From NCBI GenBank assembly GCA_041608535.1, contig JBFISM010000096.1:1-14399 (forward strand): a DNA stretch of 14,399 nucleotides, written 5' to 3'. Shown one piece after another: positions 1 through 6,415 of the stretch. How positions within the stretch are numbered: position 1 is the first letter of the stretch; each line of letters begins with the position of its first letter. This DNA is from JBFISM01 sp041608535 (GTDB lineage: Bacteria; Actinomycetota; Acidimicrobiia; Spongiisociales; UBA5794). The position numbers and the translations under genes are program-made. Below the pieces are notes generated by a model. That model was given only the letters and a program-made list of their open reading frames with translations. It searched no databases and was not told where the DNA came from.

Positions 1-375
1 AGGATCATCGATGCGCTGACGTCTCACGACGGCATCCGCAGCTGGTGGACGCCGGACGCCATTGTCACCACCGACGCACTCGACCTGGGATTTCCCGAAG
101 CGCCGGCTCGGTTCGCTCTCTCGGTCGACGAGGTTGCGGCCGATTCGGTGCGCTGGACCTCGAAGGGCGATTTTCCCCCACATTGGGTGGGCACCGAGGT
201 GGCGTGGCAGCTGATGGACCACCCCAGCGGCTCGGGCAGTCAGATCTTCTTCTCGCACTCAGGGTTTGCCGCGGCGGACCCGATGCTGGGCCACACGGCG
301 TACACATGGGCGATGCTTCTGGCGCAACTGAAGGCGTACCTCGAGACGGGAGCGGAAGGGGACTTGTTCGACTAG
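1..375 (+). CDS. SRPBCC/AHSA1-like domain protein, C-terminal part (5' cut by window)
   Basis: The first reading frame is open from the window edge to a TAG at 373-375 and encodes the last 124 residues of a protein whose start lies outside. Early residues contain GIRSWWTPD and the middle has HWVGTEVAWQLMDHP followed by an F-F-S-H-S strand. The protein ends with a helix, roughly TAYTWAMLLAQLKAYLETG. This pattern fits the START-like SRPBCC fold of the AHSA1 type, in which a long C-terminal helix closes a hydrophobic cavity. Such proteins bind small hydrophobic ligands or act as unspecific stress or toxin-response factors, and the ligand cannot be read from sequence. No partner gene follows: the next gene on this strand begins 451 bases later, so this is probably the end of its transcript. 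The family call is fairly sure; the function is open. Confidence 0.8.
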   Translation, partial: RIIDALTSHDGIRSWWTPDAIVTTDALDLGFPEAPARFALSVDEVAADSVRWTSKGDFPPHWVGTEVAWQLMDHPSGSGSQIFFSHSGFAAADPMLGHTAYTWAMLLAQLKAYLETGAEGDLFD

Positions 376-826
376 CGCGTCGGCCGATCCGACGAGCGGG
401 GAGCGGCCGGGGACGTCCTCGAGCCGCCAACGCCGTCGAGTCTTTCGATCAGGAGGCGAGGACGGCTCGGGCGGCTCGATCGGCCTGGTTCGCTTCGCAT
501 CGAATGGCCCGAGCAAGCTCTGCGGCCCGAAACCAGATGGCGCAAGTATCCAGCGTGGGTTCCTGGAGGAATTCACGTTCTCGTAGCGCATGGATAACAT
601 TCCGGAAACCTCGGCGTGGCACGATGAGCGCCGACAGGACACACGACACGCTCCGGACCGCACCACCGGCCAGACCTTCACGGCGGGCACCGTCCCGCTT
701 TCCTCTCTTTGAATCACGAGAGTCCGGAGCGACGTGACGATCGGTTCTGCCAGCTCTGTCGCTTGCAAGCGCTGCTGCGGGTGAGCCGTACGACCCCGAA
801 ACCAACGTTCATCACCTGGAGTCACC
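376..826. other. 451-base spacer without a convincing gene
   Basis: Several frames are open across this stretch on both strands, but none combines a start codon with a ribosome site, consistent codon-position bias and recognisable protein sequence. A minus-strand frame (449-805, 118 codons) and a plus-strand frame (45-737) are open, but both lack consistent third-position G/C bias. One plus frame has stronger bias between about 449 and 583, but it has no start codon and ends at a TAG at 584-586. The stretch may hold the promoter of the gene at 827, a decayed gene, or an unrecognised RNA. It resembles no tmRNA, RNase P RNA or SRP RNA that I know. Confidence 0.5.
378..394. terminator. Short hairpin after the SRPBCC gene, possible weak terminator
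   Basis: CGTCGG (378-383) and CCGACG (389-394) form a perfect 6-bp stem with a 5-base loop, two bases after the stop codon. There is no T tract, so any terminator role is inferred only from position. Confidence 0.25.
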
Positions 827-1249
827 ATGAACATTCATCGCGAACATCTTCTCGTTGTCGTCGATCCCACGACCACCGACGGGGAGGCCGGCTTGGCCGA
901 AGCCGAAGCCGTGCTCGTCTCCGGCGGCGCCGTGACCCTCCTGACCTTCCTGACGGGGAGTCCTGCGCTGCGTGCGTTTGCCCAGGGGGAGGAAGTGAGC
1001 ATCGGTGAGGCTGGCGACATCTACTTGGCGCAGGTAGCCGAGCGGTTGGCCGCACCCTCCGTCGGGGTTCTCTCCTCCCTGGGTGCAGACGTCGCGGCCG
1101 AGCTTCTCGGGATCGTCGCCGGCGGCGGCTTTTCCAGGGTGGTTGTGCCGGCGAGCGTTGCTGTGCGCCTGCCTGCGGCAGTGGCCGACCTGGCCAGCCG
1201 GGCGCCGATCCCGGTGACCATCACTGCGGGAAGGACGAGCGCAGCCTGA
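827..1249 (+). CDS. Small universal-stress-protein-like protein
   Basis: This 140-residue protein opens with HLLVVVDPTTTDGEAGLAEAEAVL and then GGAVTLLTFL. That matches the first strand, helix and second strand of the UspA fold, where a buried strand ends in V-D. The C-terminal part, GGGFSRVVVPASVAVRLPAAVADLASRAPIPVTITAG, matches the last USP strand and helix. The usual ATP-binding signature (G-x2-G-x9-G-S/T) is not clear, so it is likely a non-nucleotide-binding or diverged member. The ATG is preceded by GGAG in GGAGTCACC, a fair ribosome site. The gene stands alone, after a 451-base spacer and converging on the small minus-strand gene 19 bases beyond its stop. It is probably cytoplasmic and stress-related; the exact role is unknown. 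Confidence 0.72.
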   Translation: MNIHREHLLVVVDPTTTDGEAGLAEAEAVLVSGGAVTLLTFLTGSPALRAFAQGEEVSIGEAGDIYLAQVAERLAAPSVGVLSSLGADVAAELLGIVAGGGFSRVVVPASVAVRLPAAVADLASRAPIPVTITAGRTSAA

Positions 1250-1268
1250 GTCCGGTATCGGCCGGGAC

Positions 1269-1517
1269 TCACCACGACTGCGGCGGGTCGGATGCGGGGA
1301 AGGATTCCCGCATCCACTCGTCGACGATCGAGCCTCCGGCTTCGGTGCGCTGGCCGGCTCGTGGTGAGCGTGGCAGTTTCTCGCGGCTAACCGTGCGCAC
1401 TTCTTTGGCCGAGCGTGTGGCGCCGCTGCGCTGAGATCTACGGGTGGCGTGGCGTCGGGCGAGCGCTGTGGCACCGGCGACGGCGATCGCCGTTGGCAGC
1501 ATCAACAGCCGACGCAT
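1269..1517 (-). CDS. Small membrane-anchored protein with C-terminal ESFPASDPP motif
   Basis: The frame could begin further upstream, but the ATG at 1517 is preceded by a strong ribosome site (AGGAGGAG at 1529-1522), giving 82 residues. The N-terminus, MRRLLMLPTAIAVAGATALARR, looks like one membrane helix or an uncleaved signal anchor with a basic flank. The middle is basic and probably disordered. The C-terminus reads VDEWMRESFPASDPPQSW. An acidic tail around ESFPASDPP is a recurring motif in short uncharacterised bacterial proteins, here joined to a membrane anchor. The gene converges with the USP-like gene and is divergent from the methyltransferase gene. The start and reality of the gene are well supported; its function is unknown. 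Confidence 0.75.
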   Translation of the reverse strand: MRRLLMLPTAIAVAGATALARRHATRRSQRSGATRSAKEVRTVSREKLPRSPRAGQRTEAGGSIVDEWMRESFPASDPPQSW

Positions 1518-1521
1518 GGCA

Positions 1522-1529
1522 CTCCTCCT
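1522..1529 (-). promoter_or_regulatory. Strong ribosome binding site deciding the start at 1517
   Basis: On the minus strand the sequence reads AGGAGGAG-TGCC-ATG. This is the best Shine-Dalgarno match in the left part of the window and argues for the ATG at 1517 over the longer open frame up to 1568. Confidence 0.75.
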
Positions 1530-1674
1530 GATTGGAGCATACGCACCCACCGGCCGGCATCGGCCCACTGACGCGTCTGCGGTTGTGTTTGCGGCGGCGA
1601 TCAGGCCGAGCCAGGATCAGGATCGCATCTTGCCGGCCCTGCCGAGCAGGATCGGTGATGGTATCGGGTTACCG

Positions 1675-1701
1675 GTCGCCGAGCGGTGTACGCTCGGCGA
1701 C
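1675..1701 (+). promoter_or_regulatory. Perfect 11-bp inverted repeat at the methyltransferase start
   Basis: GTCGCCGAGCG (1675-1685) and CGCTCGGCGAC (1691-1701) are exact reverse complements around the loop GTGTA. The structure ends two bases before the preferred GTG start at 1704, and another in-frame GTG (1686) sits in the loop. It would bury the translation start region in RNA, or could be a protein-binding palindrome in DNA. The repeat is directly visible; the role is inference. Confidence 0.7.
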
Positions 1702-1703
1702 GG

Positions 1704-2471
1704 GTGACTGAGCCGGACTACATCCTGCGCAACCGAGAGCACTGGGACAAGTGGGCGCACGCCTGGGTCCAGGCTGGGGAACGACACTGGGCGGGGGAGC
1801 CGGCGTGGGGGATATGGGGGATCCCAGAGAGCGAGCTGCGGCTGCTGCCCGACGACATGTCTGGGATGCGGGCGATCGAGCTGGGTTGTGGGACCGGGTA
1901 TGTCGCGTCGTGGATGGTGCGGCGCGGTGCCAGCGTCGTCGGGATCGACAACTCCGCAGAGCAGCTGGAGACGGCCCGCCGGCTCGCTGTGGAGCACGGA
2001 TTCGAGATCGACCTCATGCACGGTATCGCCGAGCAGGTGCCGTTCCCGGCCGAGAGCTTCGACTTCGCCATCTCCGAGTACGGCGCAGCCATCTGGTCGG
2101 ACCCGTACATCTGGGTGCCCGAGGCGTGGCGGGTGCTGCGGCCCGGCGGGAGTCTCGTAATCCTGGGCCATCACCCATTCGTGATGCTCACCGAGGACTT
2201 CTCGAGCGACGAGCCGGCGACACACACCTTGCTCGAGCCGTACTTCGGGATGCATCGCATCGACTGGGATGACGGCGAAGATCAAGGCACGGAGTTCAAT
2301 CTTCCGATCGCGACTTGGTTTTCCTTGTTCGATGACGTGGGCTTCGACGTCATGGCATATCACGAGCTGCAGGCGCCACACCCCGGCCCGGAGCGGAGGT
2401 TCTATGTAACCGCCGATTGGGCACACGCCTATCCGTCCGAGCAGGCGTGGGTGCTGCGCAAACGCGGCTGA
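1704..2471 (+). CDS. Class I SAM-dependent methyltransferase
   Basis: A protein of about 255 residues that transfers a methyl group from S-adenosylmethionine to an unknown acceptor. Motif I is clear as AIELGCGTGYVASW (about residues 57-70), followed by VVGIDNS at the end of strand 2, where the acidic residue binds the SAM ribose. Later signatures are EQVPFPAESFDFAISEYGAAIW (motif II region) and WRVLRPGGSLVILGHHP (motif III). The opening DYILRNREHWDKWAHAWVQAGERHW, with GIWGIPESEL, is typical of an actinobacterial methyltransferase subgroup. The frame also allows GTG at 1686, but that codon lies in the loop of an 11-bp hairpin, so GTG 1704 (VTEPDY) is preferred; neither has a good ribosome site. 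It is a single gene, converging on the lipoprotein gene. Family certain, substrate unknown. Confidence 0.9.
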   Translation: MTEPDYILRNREHWDKWAHAWVQAGERHWAGEPAWGIWGIPESELRLLPDDMSGMRAIELGCGTGYVASWMVRRGASVVGIDNSAEQLETARRLAVEHGFEIDLMHGIAEQVPFPAESFDFAISEYGAAIWSDPYIWVPEAWRVLRPGGSLVILGHHPFVMLTEDFSSDEPATHTLLEPYFGMHRIDWDDGEDQGTEFNLPIATWFSLFDDVGFDVMAYHELQAPHPGPERRFYVTADWAHAYPSEQAWVLRKRG

Positions 2472-2491
2472 GAGACGTCGCGACGACACAG

Positions 2492-2520
2492 ACCGCACGG
2501 GGCGACCAACCCGTGGTGGT
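2492..2520. terminator. Hairpin between convergent genes, possible bidirectional terminator
   Basis: CACGGG (2496-2501) pairs perfectly with CCCGTG (2510-2515). The outer ACC (2492-2494) and GGT (2518-2520) can extend the stem past a small bulge. It lies in the 61-base gap between two convergent genes, where termination is expected. It lacks a T tract. Confidence 0.35.
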
Positions 2521-2532
2521 GAATCCATGAGA

Positions 2533-3438
2533 TCAGACGCACGGGCCTCCGGGCTCTGCGGGACCGCGCAGCGAGTCGCACATGTTGGTGATCTCGGCGC
2601 TCCCGAGCGAAAACGTACCGGCGTCCGGCTGACCGAAGACGTGGACGCGGAGCGCATGGACGGAGTCGTCGGCGAGACCGACCACGTCATAGGTGACCTC
2701 GCCGAGATCGCCCAGGCTCGGTGCCACCACCATCACAATCGATGTGTTCACGTCGGGATCGGCCGGGGCGAGGACTTCGGCGACCAGCAGTCCCAGGGCG
2801 GCCATGTCGGCCGCTTGCGGGATGCCGCCGAGGCGTTCGACCACGAATGACGTGCCGTCGTCGGTGACGCCTTCGCGAGCGGTGAAGCGGGAGGACACCC
2901 AGCCGTAGATGTCATCGGCCGTGATCACCTCCCACCAGATGGATTGGGTGAGCATTCTCGCCCGCCCGGTGGCGACGAAATCATTGGCGGTGGGCGCCAG
3001 CGTGTCGACGATTGCATAGTTGGTCCCCGGTGCGTGCCGCACGTTGAGCACGTCGTCGTACTGCACCCCGACCACCGAGAGGACAGCACCTTCAGCCGGG
3101 CTCAGATCAAAGGCCGTCCCGGGCAGTAGGACCTCGGGGAGGGGTCCCGTGGGGGGAGGCAATGTGGTCGTCGTGGTCGTTGTGGTGGTGGTCGTGGTGG
3201 TGGTCGATGTCGTCGACGTCGTGGTGCTGGCCGGGCCGGTCGTGGTCGTCGATGTCGTCGTCGATGTCGTGGGCGGCGCCGTAGTCGTGGTGGTGACGGT
3301 TGCCGGCGTCGTGGTGGCGACCGTGGTGGTGACGTCGCCGGCGGCCGCGGTCGTGTCCACGGCATCGTCTCCGCACGTCGTCAGGACGGCGGCGAGCATC
3401 GAGAGTATGACGACGACCAGCGTGGTGTGTCGCTTCAT
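2533..3438 (-). CDS. Threonine-rich secreted lipoprotein with SH3b-like domain
   Basis: A 301-residue exported protein. MKRHTTLVVVILSMLAAVLTTCGDD is a signal sequence ending at a probable lipid-modified Cys22; the -1 residue is Thr, so the lipobox is imperfect. Residues 29-92 form an extended threonine/serine/proline linker with about 17 threonines in a row. Residues 125-187 (VQYDDVLNVRHAPGTNYAIVDTL, later WWEVITADDIYGWVSSRF) match the bacterial SH3 fold, with the L-N-V-R-x-x-P-G hallmark and the closing G-W-V. Such domains usually bind cell-wall peptides. The last 110 residues are unassigned, and two cysteines near the end (MCDS, GGPCV) could form a disulfide. It lies 68 bases downstream of block A on the same strand but shares no obvious function with it. 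A surface or cell-wall role is inferred. Confidence 0.85.
   Translation of the reverse strand: MKRHTTLVVVILSMLAAVLTTCGDDAVDTTAAAGDVTTTVATTTPATVTTTTTAPPTTSTTTSTTTTGPASTTTSTTSTTTTTTTTTTTTTTLPPPTGPLPEVLLPGTAFDLSPAEGAVLSVVGVQYDDVLNVRHAPGTNYAIVDTLAPTANDFVATGRARMLTQSIWWEVITADDIYGWVSSRFTAREGVTDDGTSFVVERLGGIPQAADMAALGLLVAEVLAPADPDVNTSIVMVVAPSLGDLGEVTYDVVGLADDSVHALRVHVFGQPDAGTFSLGSAEITNMCDSLRGPAEPGGPCV
3164..3335. repeat. Low-complexity GTGGTC/GTC repeat encoding the threonine linker
   Basis: The plus strand is an irregular run of GTG, GTC and GTT triplets (for example GTGGTGGTGGTCGTG), whose complement encodes the Thr linker of the lipoprotein. Such tracts change length easily by slippage. The complementary frame is also open and would encode polyvaline, which I treat as a shadow. 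Confidence 0.85.
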
Positions 3439-3466
3439 GGTACGGACATCGTCTCCCCGAACCGAC

Positions 3467-3486
3467 CCGGAGGCAAGGGCCTTCGG
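3467..3486 (-). terminator. Stem-loop after block A operon, possible terminator
   Basis: CCGGAGGC (3467-3474) and GCCTTCGG (3479-3486) form an 8-bp stem with one G-T pair and a 4-base loop. It sits between the stop of the HIBADH-like gene (3507) and the lipoprotein start (3438). No T tract follows, so read-through into the lipoprotein gene is possible. Confidence 0.35.
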
Positions 3487-3506
3487 TCATGATCGGATGG
3501 ATGACC

Positions 3507-4358
3507 TCAGGGTGTCGCTTCCGCCTCGGCCACCTCGATGATCGCGGCAATATCGGCTTCGCCGAGCCCGATGTCGTGCGCCTGTTCCAGCATGCGGCGT
3601 GACACGTCGCTGAGTTCCGACGGGGGCAGGGCTTCGGCGGCGATGGCGAGATCTTTGCGCATGAGGTCTACGGTGAAGTACGGCGTGAAGTCGCGTGTCG
3701 CCAGCGCATCGGCCTTGTACTCGAGCAGCTTCGCCACGGCGCCCGCCTTGATGATGTCGATGCACCGGGCGACGTCGAGCCCCAAGTGCTCCAGCTCCAC
3801 GATCGCATCCGCCAGGGCAGCCAGATGGGTGGTGAGGAGCCGGTTGGTGACCAGCTTCAGCTCCAGTCCTGCTCCGTTGGGGCCGACATGGTCGACCCGC
3901 TCCGCAAACGTCTCGATGACGGGCCGCGCCCTGTCAAGGGCGGCCGGGTCGCCACCCACCATCACCACCGCCGTTGCGTCTTCGACGTGGATCGAGGTAC
4001 CGCTCACCGGAGCGTCGAGGAAGCTCAGTTCGCGGCGCCGTGCGATCGCAGCGAGGTCTCGTGATCCCCCCAGGGAGATGGTCGACAGATCGACACATAC
4101 CGTTCCGGGGCGGACCGTGTCGAAGATTGCTCCCTGGTCGGTGTACACCGCACGGACGTGCGGTGTGTCGGGAAGAGATGTGCACACGACGTCCCGATCG
4201 GCCATCTCCGCAACGCGGGCGACCTCGAGCCCGGCGGCGGCGGCGCGCTCGAGGGCTTCTTGCACGATGTCGGTCACGATCAGATCGTGACCGGCGGCCG
4301 CGATGTGCTTCGCCATCGGGAATCCCATCCTGCCCAAGCCGATGAGCGCGACCTTCAA
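3507..4358 (-). CDS. NAD(P)-dependent beta-hydroxyacid dehydrogenase (HIBADH/GarR family)
   Basis: A 283-residue cytoplasmic reductase of the 3-hydroxyisobutyrate dehydrogenase family, which interconverts beta-hydroxy acids and aldehydes or semialdehydes. The nucleotide motif GLGRMG is at residues 7-12 directly after the first strand (MKVALIG). The substrate motif DAPVSG is at 115-120, and the catalytic lysine lies in GAGLELKLVTN (Lys168, with Asn172). Length is normal for the family. The start is a TTG at 4358: it gives the exact family N-terminus, and upstream codons in this frame give no ATG or GTG closer to the fold. Its TTGA overlaps the stop of the Gfo/Idh gene, so translation is probably coupled. 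As last gene of the PhyH-Gfo-HIBADH operon it may reduce or oxidise a later intermediate. Family sure, substrate unknown. Confidence 0.92.
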   Translation of the reverse strand: MKVALIGLGRMGFPMAKHIAAAGHDLIVTDIVQEALERAAAAGLEVARVAEMADRDVVCTSLPDTPHVRAVYTDQGAIFDTVRPGTVCVDLSTISLGGSRDLAAIARRRELSFLDAPVSGTSIHVEDATAVVMVGGDPAALDRARPVIETFAERVDHVGPNGAGLELKLVTNRLLTTHLAALADAIVELEHLGLDVARCIDIIKAGAVAKLLEYKADALATRDFTPYFTVDLMRKDLAIAAEALPPSELSDVSRRMLEQAHDIGLGEADIAAIIEVAEAEATP

Positions 4359-5428
4359 GGTTCCAACTCGATTCGTCGTCCGCTGCGAGCAGCTTCGTCG
4401 ATGGCAAGAGTGACCGCCAGGGTCCGGCGGGCCTCGCGCGCATCGGCGATGTGAACGGGGGCGTGCGTGGTCAGGTGGTCGAGCCACGCTCGGGTCTCAT
4501 CCGCAACACGACCGAACATCCTTCCCTGGGCCCATTCTCCCGAGGTGCGACTTCCCAGGAAGGCGAGGTGGAGCCGCTGGTCGACGTACGCGTTCTCGTA
4601 GCCGGCTTCGGTGTAGAGGATCTGGTCGCCGTGGTCCTCGGTTATGAACAGCACCCCGTCGGTGCCGAGCAGTTCGATCCGGGCCGCCATGCCGTTGATG
4701 GGGAAGCCTTTGGGAAGCGTGTAGCTGGTGGCGAACTCGAACACGCTGCCGTCGTCGTAGGCGACTATGGCGAGGGTGAGATCATCGGTGTCGTGACCCT
4801 GTCTACGCATCGTCGATCCGTGGGAACGGGCGATCACCTCGACCGGACGCTGCGGGTGATACCAGCCGACGAGGTCGACGAGATAGGTGAGGATGTCCAT
4901 CACCGGGGTCGCGGTCGGGGAGCGTCCGAGGATCGCTTCACCGACCGCCCGGGTGTCGTAGCAGCGAGCCAGCCCACCGACGACCTCGCCGATCCTCTTC
5001 TCGTCCATTTGCTGTTTGCCCACGGCGTAGCGTTGTGCGTAGCGCATGGAGTAGCCCACCCACAGCGGCACCCCGGCCGCATCGGCTGCGGCGATCATGG
5101 CATCGGCGTCCTCCAGGGTCAGGGCGATCGGCTTTTCCACCAAGGTCGGCTTCCCCGCCTCGAGAGCGGCGATCACCGGGTCCCGATGTGACTTCTCCTC
5201 CGTCGATACGATCACTGCGTCGACCTCGTTGCGGCCAGCGATCTCGGCTACTTCGGTGGACGAGGCGGCGGCGCCGACCTCAGCGGCGAGCCGCGCTGCC
5301 TTTTCGGCGTCCCTATCGGCGATGGCGAGCCAGTGCACCCCGGCATGCTCGGCGGCAAGACGCGCCCGGTGGCGGCCGATCTTGCCGGCACCGATCACGG
5401 CGATGCCGACGCCTCGTTTGTTGGTCAT
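4355..5428 (-). CDS. Gfo/Idh/MocA-family NAD(P)-dependent oxidoreductase
   Basis: A 357-residue oxidoreductase of the glucose-fructose oxidoreductase/inositol dehydrogenase family. GIAVIGAGKIGRHRA gives the dinucleotide motif (GAGKIG, 13-18). AVIVSTEEKSHRDPVIAALEAGKPTLVEKPIALT contains the family's conserved E-K-P (98-100), whose lysine takes part in catalysis. The second half (from about 145) is the typical alpha/beta substrate domain, with FEFATSYTLP and MAARIELLGTDGVLFI. Family members usually oxidise sugars, inositols or other polyhydroxy compounds. The ATG at 5428 overlaps the stop of the dioxygenase gene (ATGA), and its own stop overlaps the TTG of the next gene, so all three are probably translated from one mRNA. 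The open frame extends upstream, but that part is arginine-rich shadow of the previous gene. Confidence 0.92.
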   Translation of the reverse strand: MTNKRGVGIAVIGAGKIGRHRARLAAEHAGVHWLAIADRDAEKAARLAAEVGAAASSTEVAEIAGRNEVDAVIVSTEEKSHRDPVIAALEAGKPTLVEKPIALTLEDADAMIAAADAAGVPLWVGYSMRYAQRYAVGKQQMDEKRIGEVVGGLARCYDTRAVGEAILGRSPTATPVMDILTYLVDLVGWYHPQRPVEVIARSHGSTMRRQGHDTDDLTLAIVAYDDGSVFEFATSYTLPKGFPINGMAARIELLGTDGVLFITEDHGDQILYTEAGYENAYVDQRLHLAFLGSRTSGEWAQGRMFGRVADETRAWLDHLTTHAPVHIADAREARRTLAVTLAIDEAARSGRRIELEP

Positions 5429-6321
5429 GAGCCTCCGTCGGCGTAGTGCGACCGGTGCATCTGCGCCTGAGTGTCGAACAACCCGAGCGCACGTTGCAGG
5501 GGAAGAGGGATCCGGACGGGGGAGCCGTCGAGTCGTGCGTCGCGAGTGGGTTCGCCACGCAGCAACCGCTCGTCCCACGGCGGCCAGTCGTCCGGCTGGT
5601 GATGTGCCATCAGGGGCCAGGCATCGGCGGCGGCATACCCTTGGAGGAGGAGGCGGCGGGTGTGCGCCGAGAGATTCGGCGCCGAGCCGTGGAGGACGCG
5701 GACGTGGTGTATCGAGATGTCACCCGTTTCCAACTCCACCGGGACTGCGGCACCCATGTCGAAGCTGCCGGGCGCAACGGCACCGACGAAGCGGTCGCCT
5801 TCGTAGTGATCCCACACCGGACCGAGATGGGATCCGGGAAGGATGTGGAGACAGCCATTCTGGGTGGTGATGGAGTCGAGGGCGATGCCCACCTCGAGCA
5901 GGTCGGAGTTGGTGTGCGGGTAGTAGGCCCAATCGGTGTGCCATTCCACCTGGCGCCCACCTTCGGGTGCCTTGGCGTTGAGCTTGGAGTGGTGCCAGCG
6001 GATGTTCGGCCCCAGCAGCGACTCGACGCGGTCGAGGATCTCGGGGTTGTCGAGCGACCGGGCGAATGTCTCATGGTGGCGGTGCGGGCTCTTGATGCGG
6101 CGGATGCGCGGTGTGGCGGCGCTGTGCCCCTCGTCGAGCTCGATGAGCGCGTCGCTCTCGGTCATCGATCGCGATCGCTCGATGAACTCGTCGGCGACGC
6201 TCTGCAGCTCGGCGATCTCGTCGGAATCCAACACCCCCCGCACGATCACATATCCCTCGGTGCGATAGAACTCGATCTGCTCGGGGGTCAGCGCGGCCCG
6301 TGCCGCTTCGGTGCTCGTCAT
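5425..6321 (-). CDS. Phytanoyl-CoA dioxygenase (PhyH)-family Fe(II)/2-oxoglutarate oxygenase
   Basis: A 298-residue non-heme iron oxygenase. LTPEQIEFYRTEGYVIVRGVLDSDEI is the usual N-terminus of the family. The iron ligands appear as the H-x-D of EWHTDWAYYP (His128, Asp130) and the distal His211 of HHVRVLHGSAPN, followed by TRRLLLQGY, where an arginine binds 2-oxoglutarate. NGCLHILPGSHLGPVWDHYEGDRF is also typical. These enzymes hydroxylate or otherwise oxidise small molecules while converting 2-oxoglutarate to succinate; the bacterial family includes ectoine hydroxylase, amino acid hydroxylases and many of unknown substrate. It is the first gene of the leftward operon, 16 bases from the shared operator-like site, and its stop overlaps the next ATG. 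Catalytic residues are complete, so activity is expected; the substrate is unknown. Confidence 0.9.
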   Translation of the reverse strand: MTSTEAARAALTPEQIEFYRTEGYVIVRGVLDSDEIAELQSVADEFIERSRSMTESDALIELDEGHSAATPRIRRIKSPHRHHETFARSLDNPEILDRVESLLGPNIRWHHSKLNAKAPEGGRQVEWHTDWAYYPHTNSDLLEVGIALDSITTQNGCLHILPGSHLGPVWDHYEGDRFVGAVAPGSFDMGAAVPVELETGDISIHHVRVLHGSAPNLSAHTRRLLLQGYAAADAWPLMAHHQPDDWPPWDERLLRGEPTRDARLDGSPVRIPLPLQRALGLFDTQAQMHRSHYADGGS

Positions 6322-6337
6322 GGCGAAGATCGTACGA

Positions 6338-6361
6338 TGCGATCTTGCATATTGCAGGATC
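6338..6361. promoter_or_regulatory. Operator-like inverted repeat, site 1, between divergent operons
   Basis: A 21-base interrupted palindrome (6341-6361) runs from GATC to GATC with TGCA in each half and TAT at the centre. With the preceding TGC it shares 20 of 24 bases with site 2 at 12267-12290. It lies 16 bases from the dioxygenase ATG and 54 bases from the CoA-transferase ATG. An exact 10-base palindrome, ATCGTACGAT (6329-6338), adjoins it. Binding by a common repressor or activator is inference from the duplication and position. Confidence 0.7.
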
Positions 6362-6415
6362 TTGTTGCGAACCTAAGGCTGCAGCTCGCGGAATACGCGC
6401 GCGACAGCCGAAAGA

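Noticed and set aside
45..737. 230-codon plus-strand open frame
   Set aside because: It overlaps the SRPBCC gene in another frame, is Arg/Ser/Pro-rich, lacks third-position G/C bias and shows no recognisable motif.
449..805. 118-codon minus-strand open frame in the spacer
   Set aside because: No ribosome site or recognised family, and weak codon bias. It may be remnant sequence, so it is described only as part of the spacer.
1600..1655. Third copy of the GATC/TGCA operator upstream of the methyltransferase
   Set aside because: Several GATC words and CATCTTGC occur here, but the 21-base spacing and the TGCA halves are absent.
1617..2690. 357-codon minus-strand open frame opposite the methyltransferase
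   Set aside because: The plus strand carries an unmistakable SAM-binding motif; the minus frame is a shadow common in GC-rich DNA.
3164..3335. CRISPR-like or tandem repeat array
   Set aside because: There are no repeats of constant length with unique spacers, only irregular GTG/GTC triplets coding for threonine on the other strand.
3020..3541. Plus-strand open frame rich in polyvaline
   Set aside because: It is the antisense of the Thr-repeat in the lipoprotein gene, which has a signal peptide and an SH3-like domain. The polyvaline frame has no sensible start or domain.
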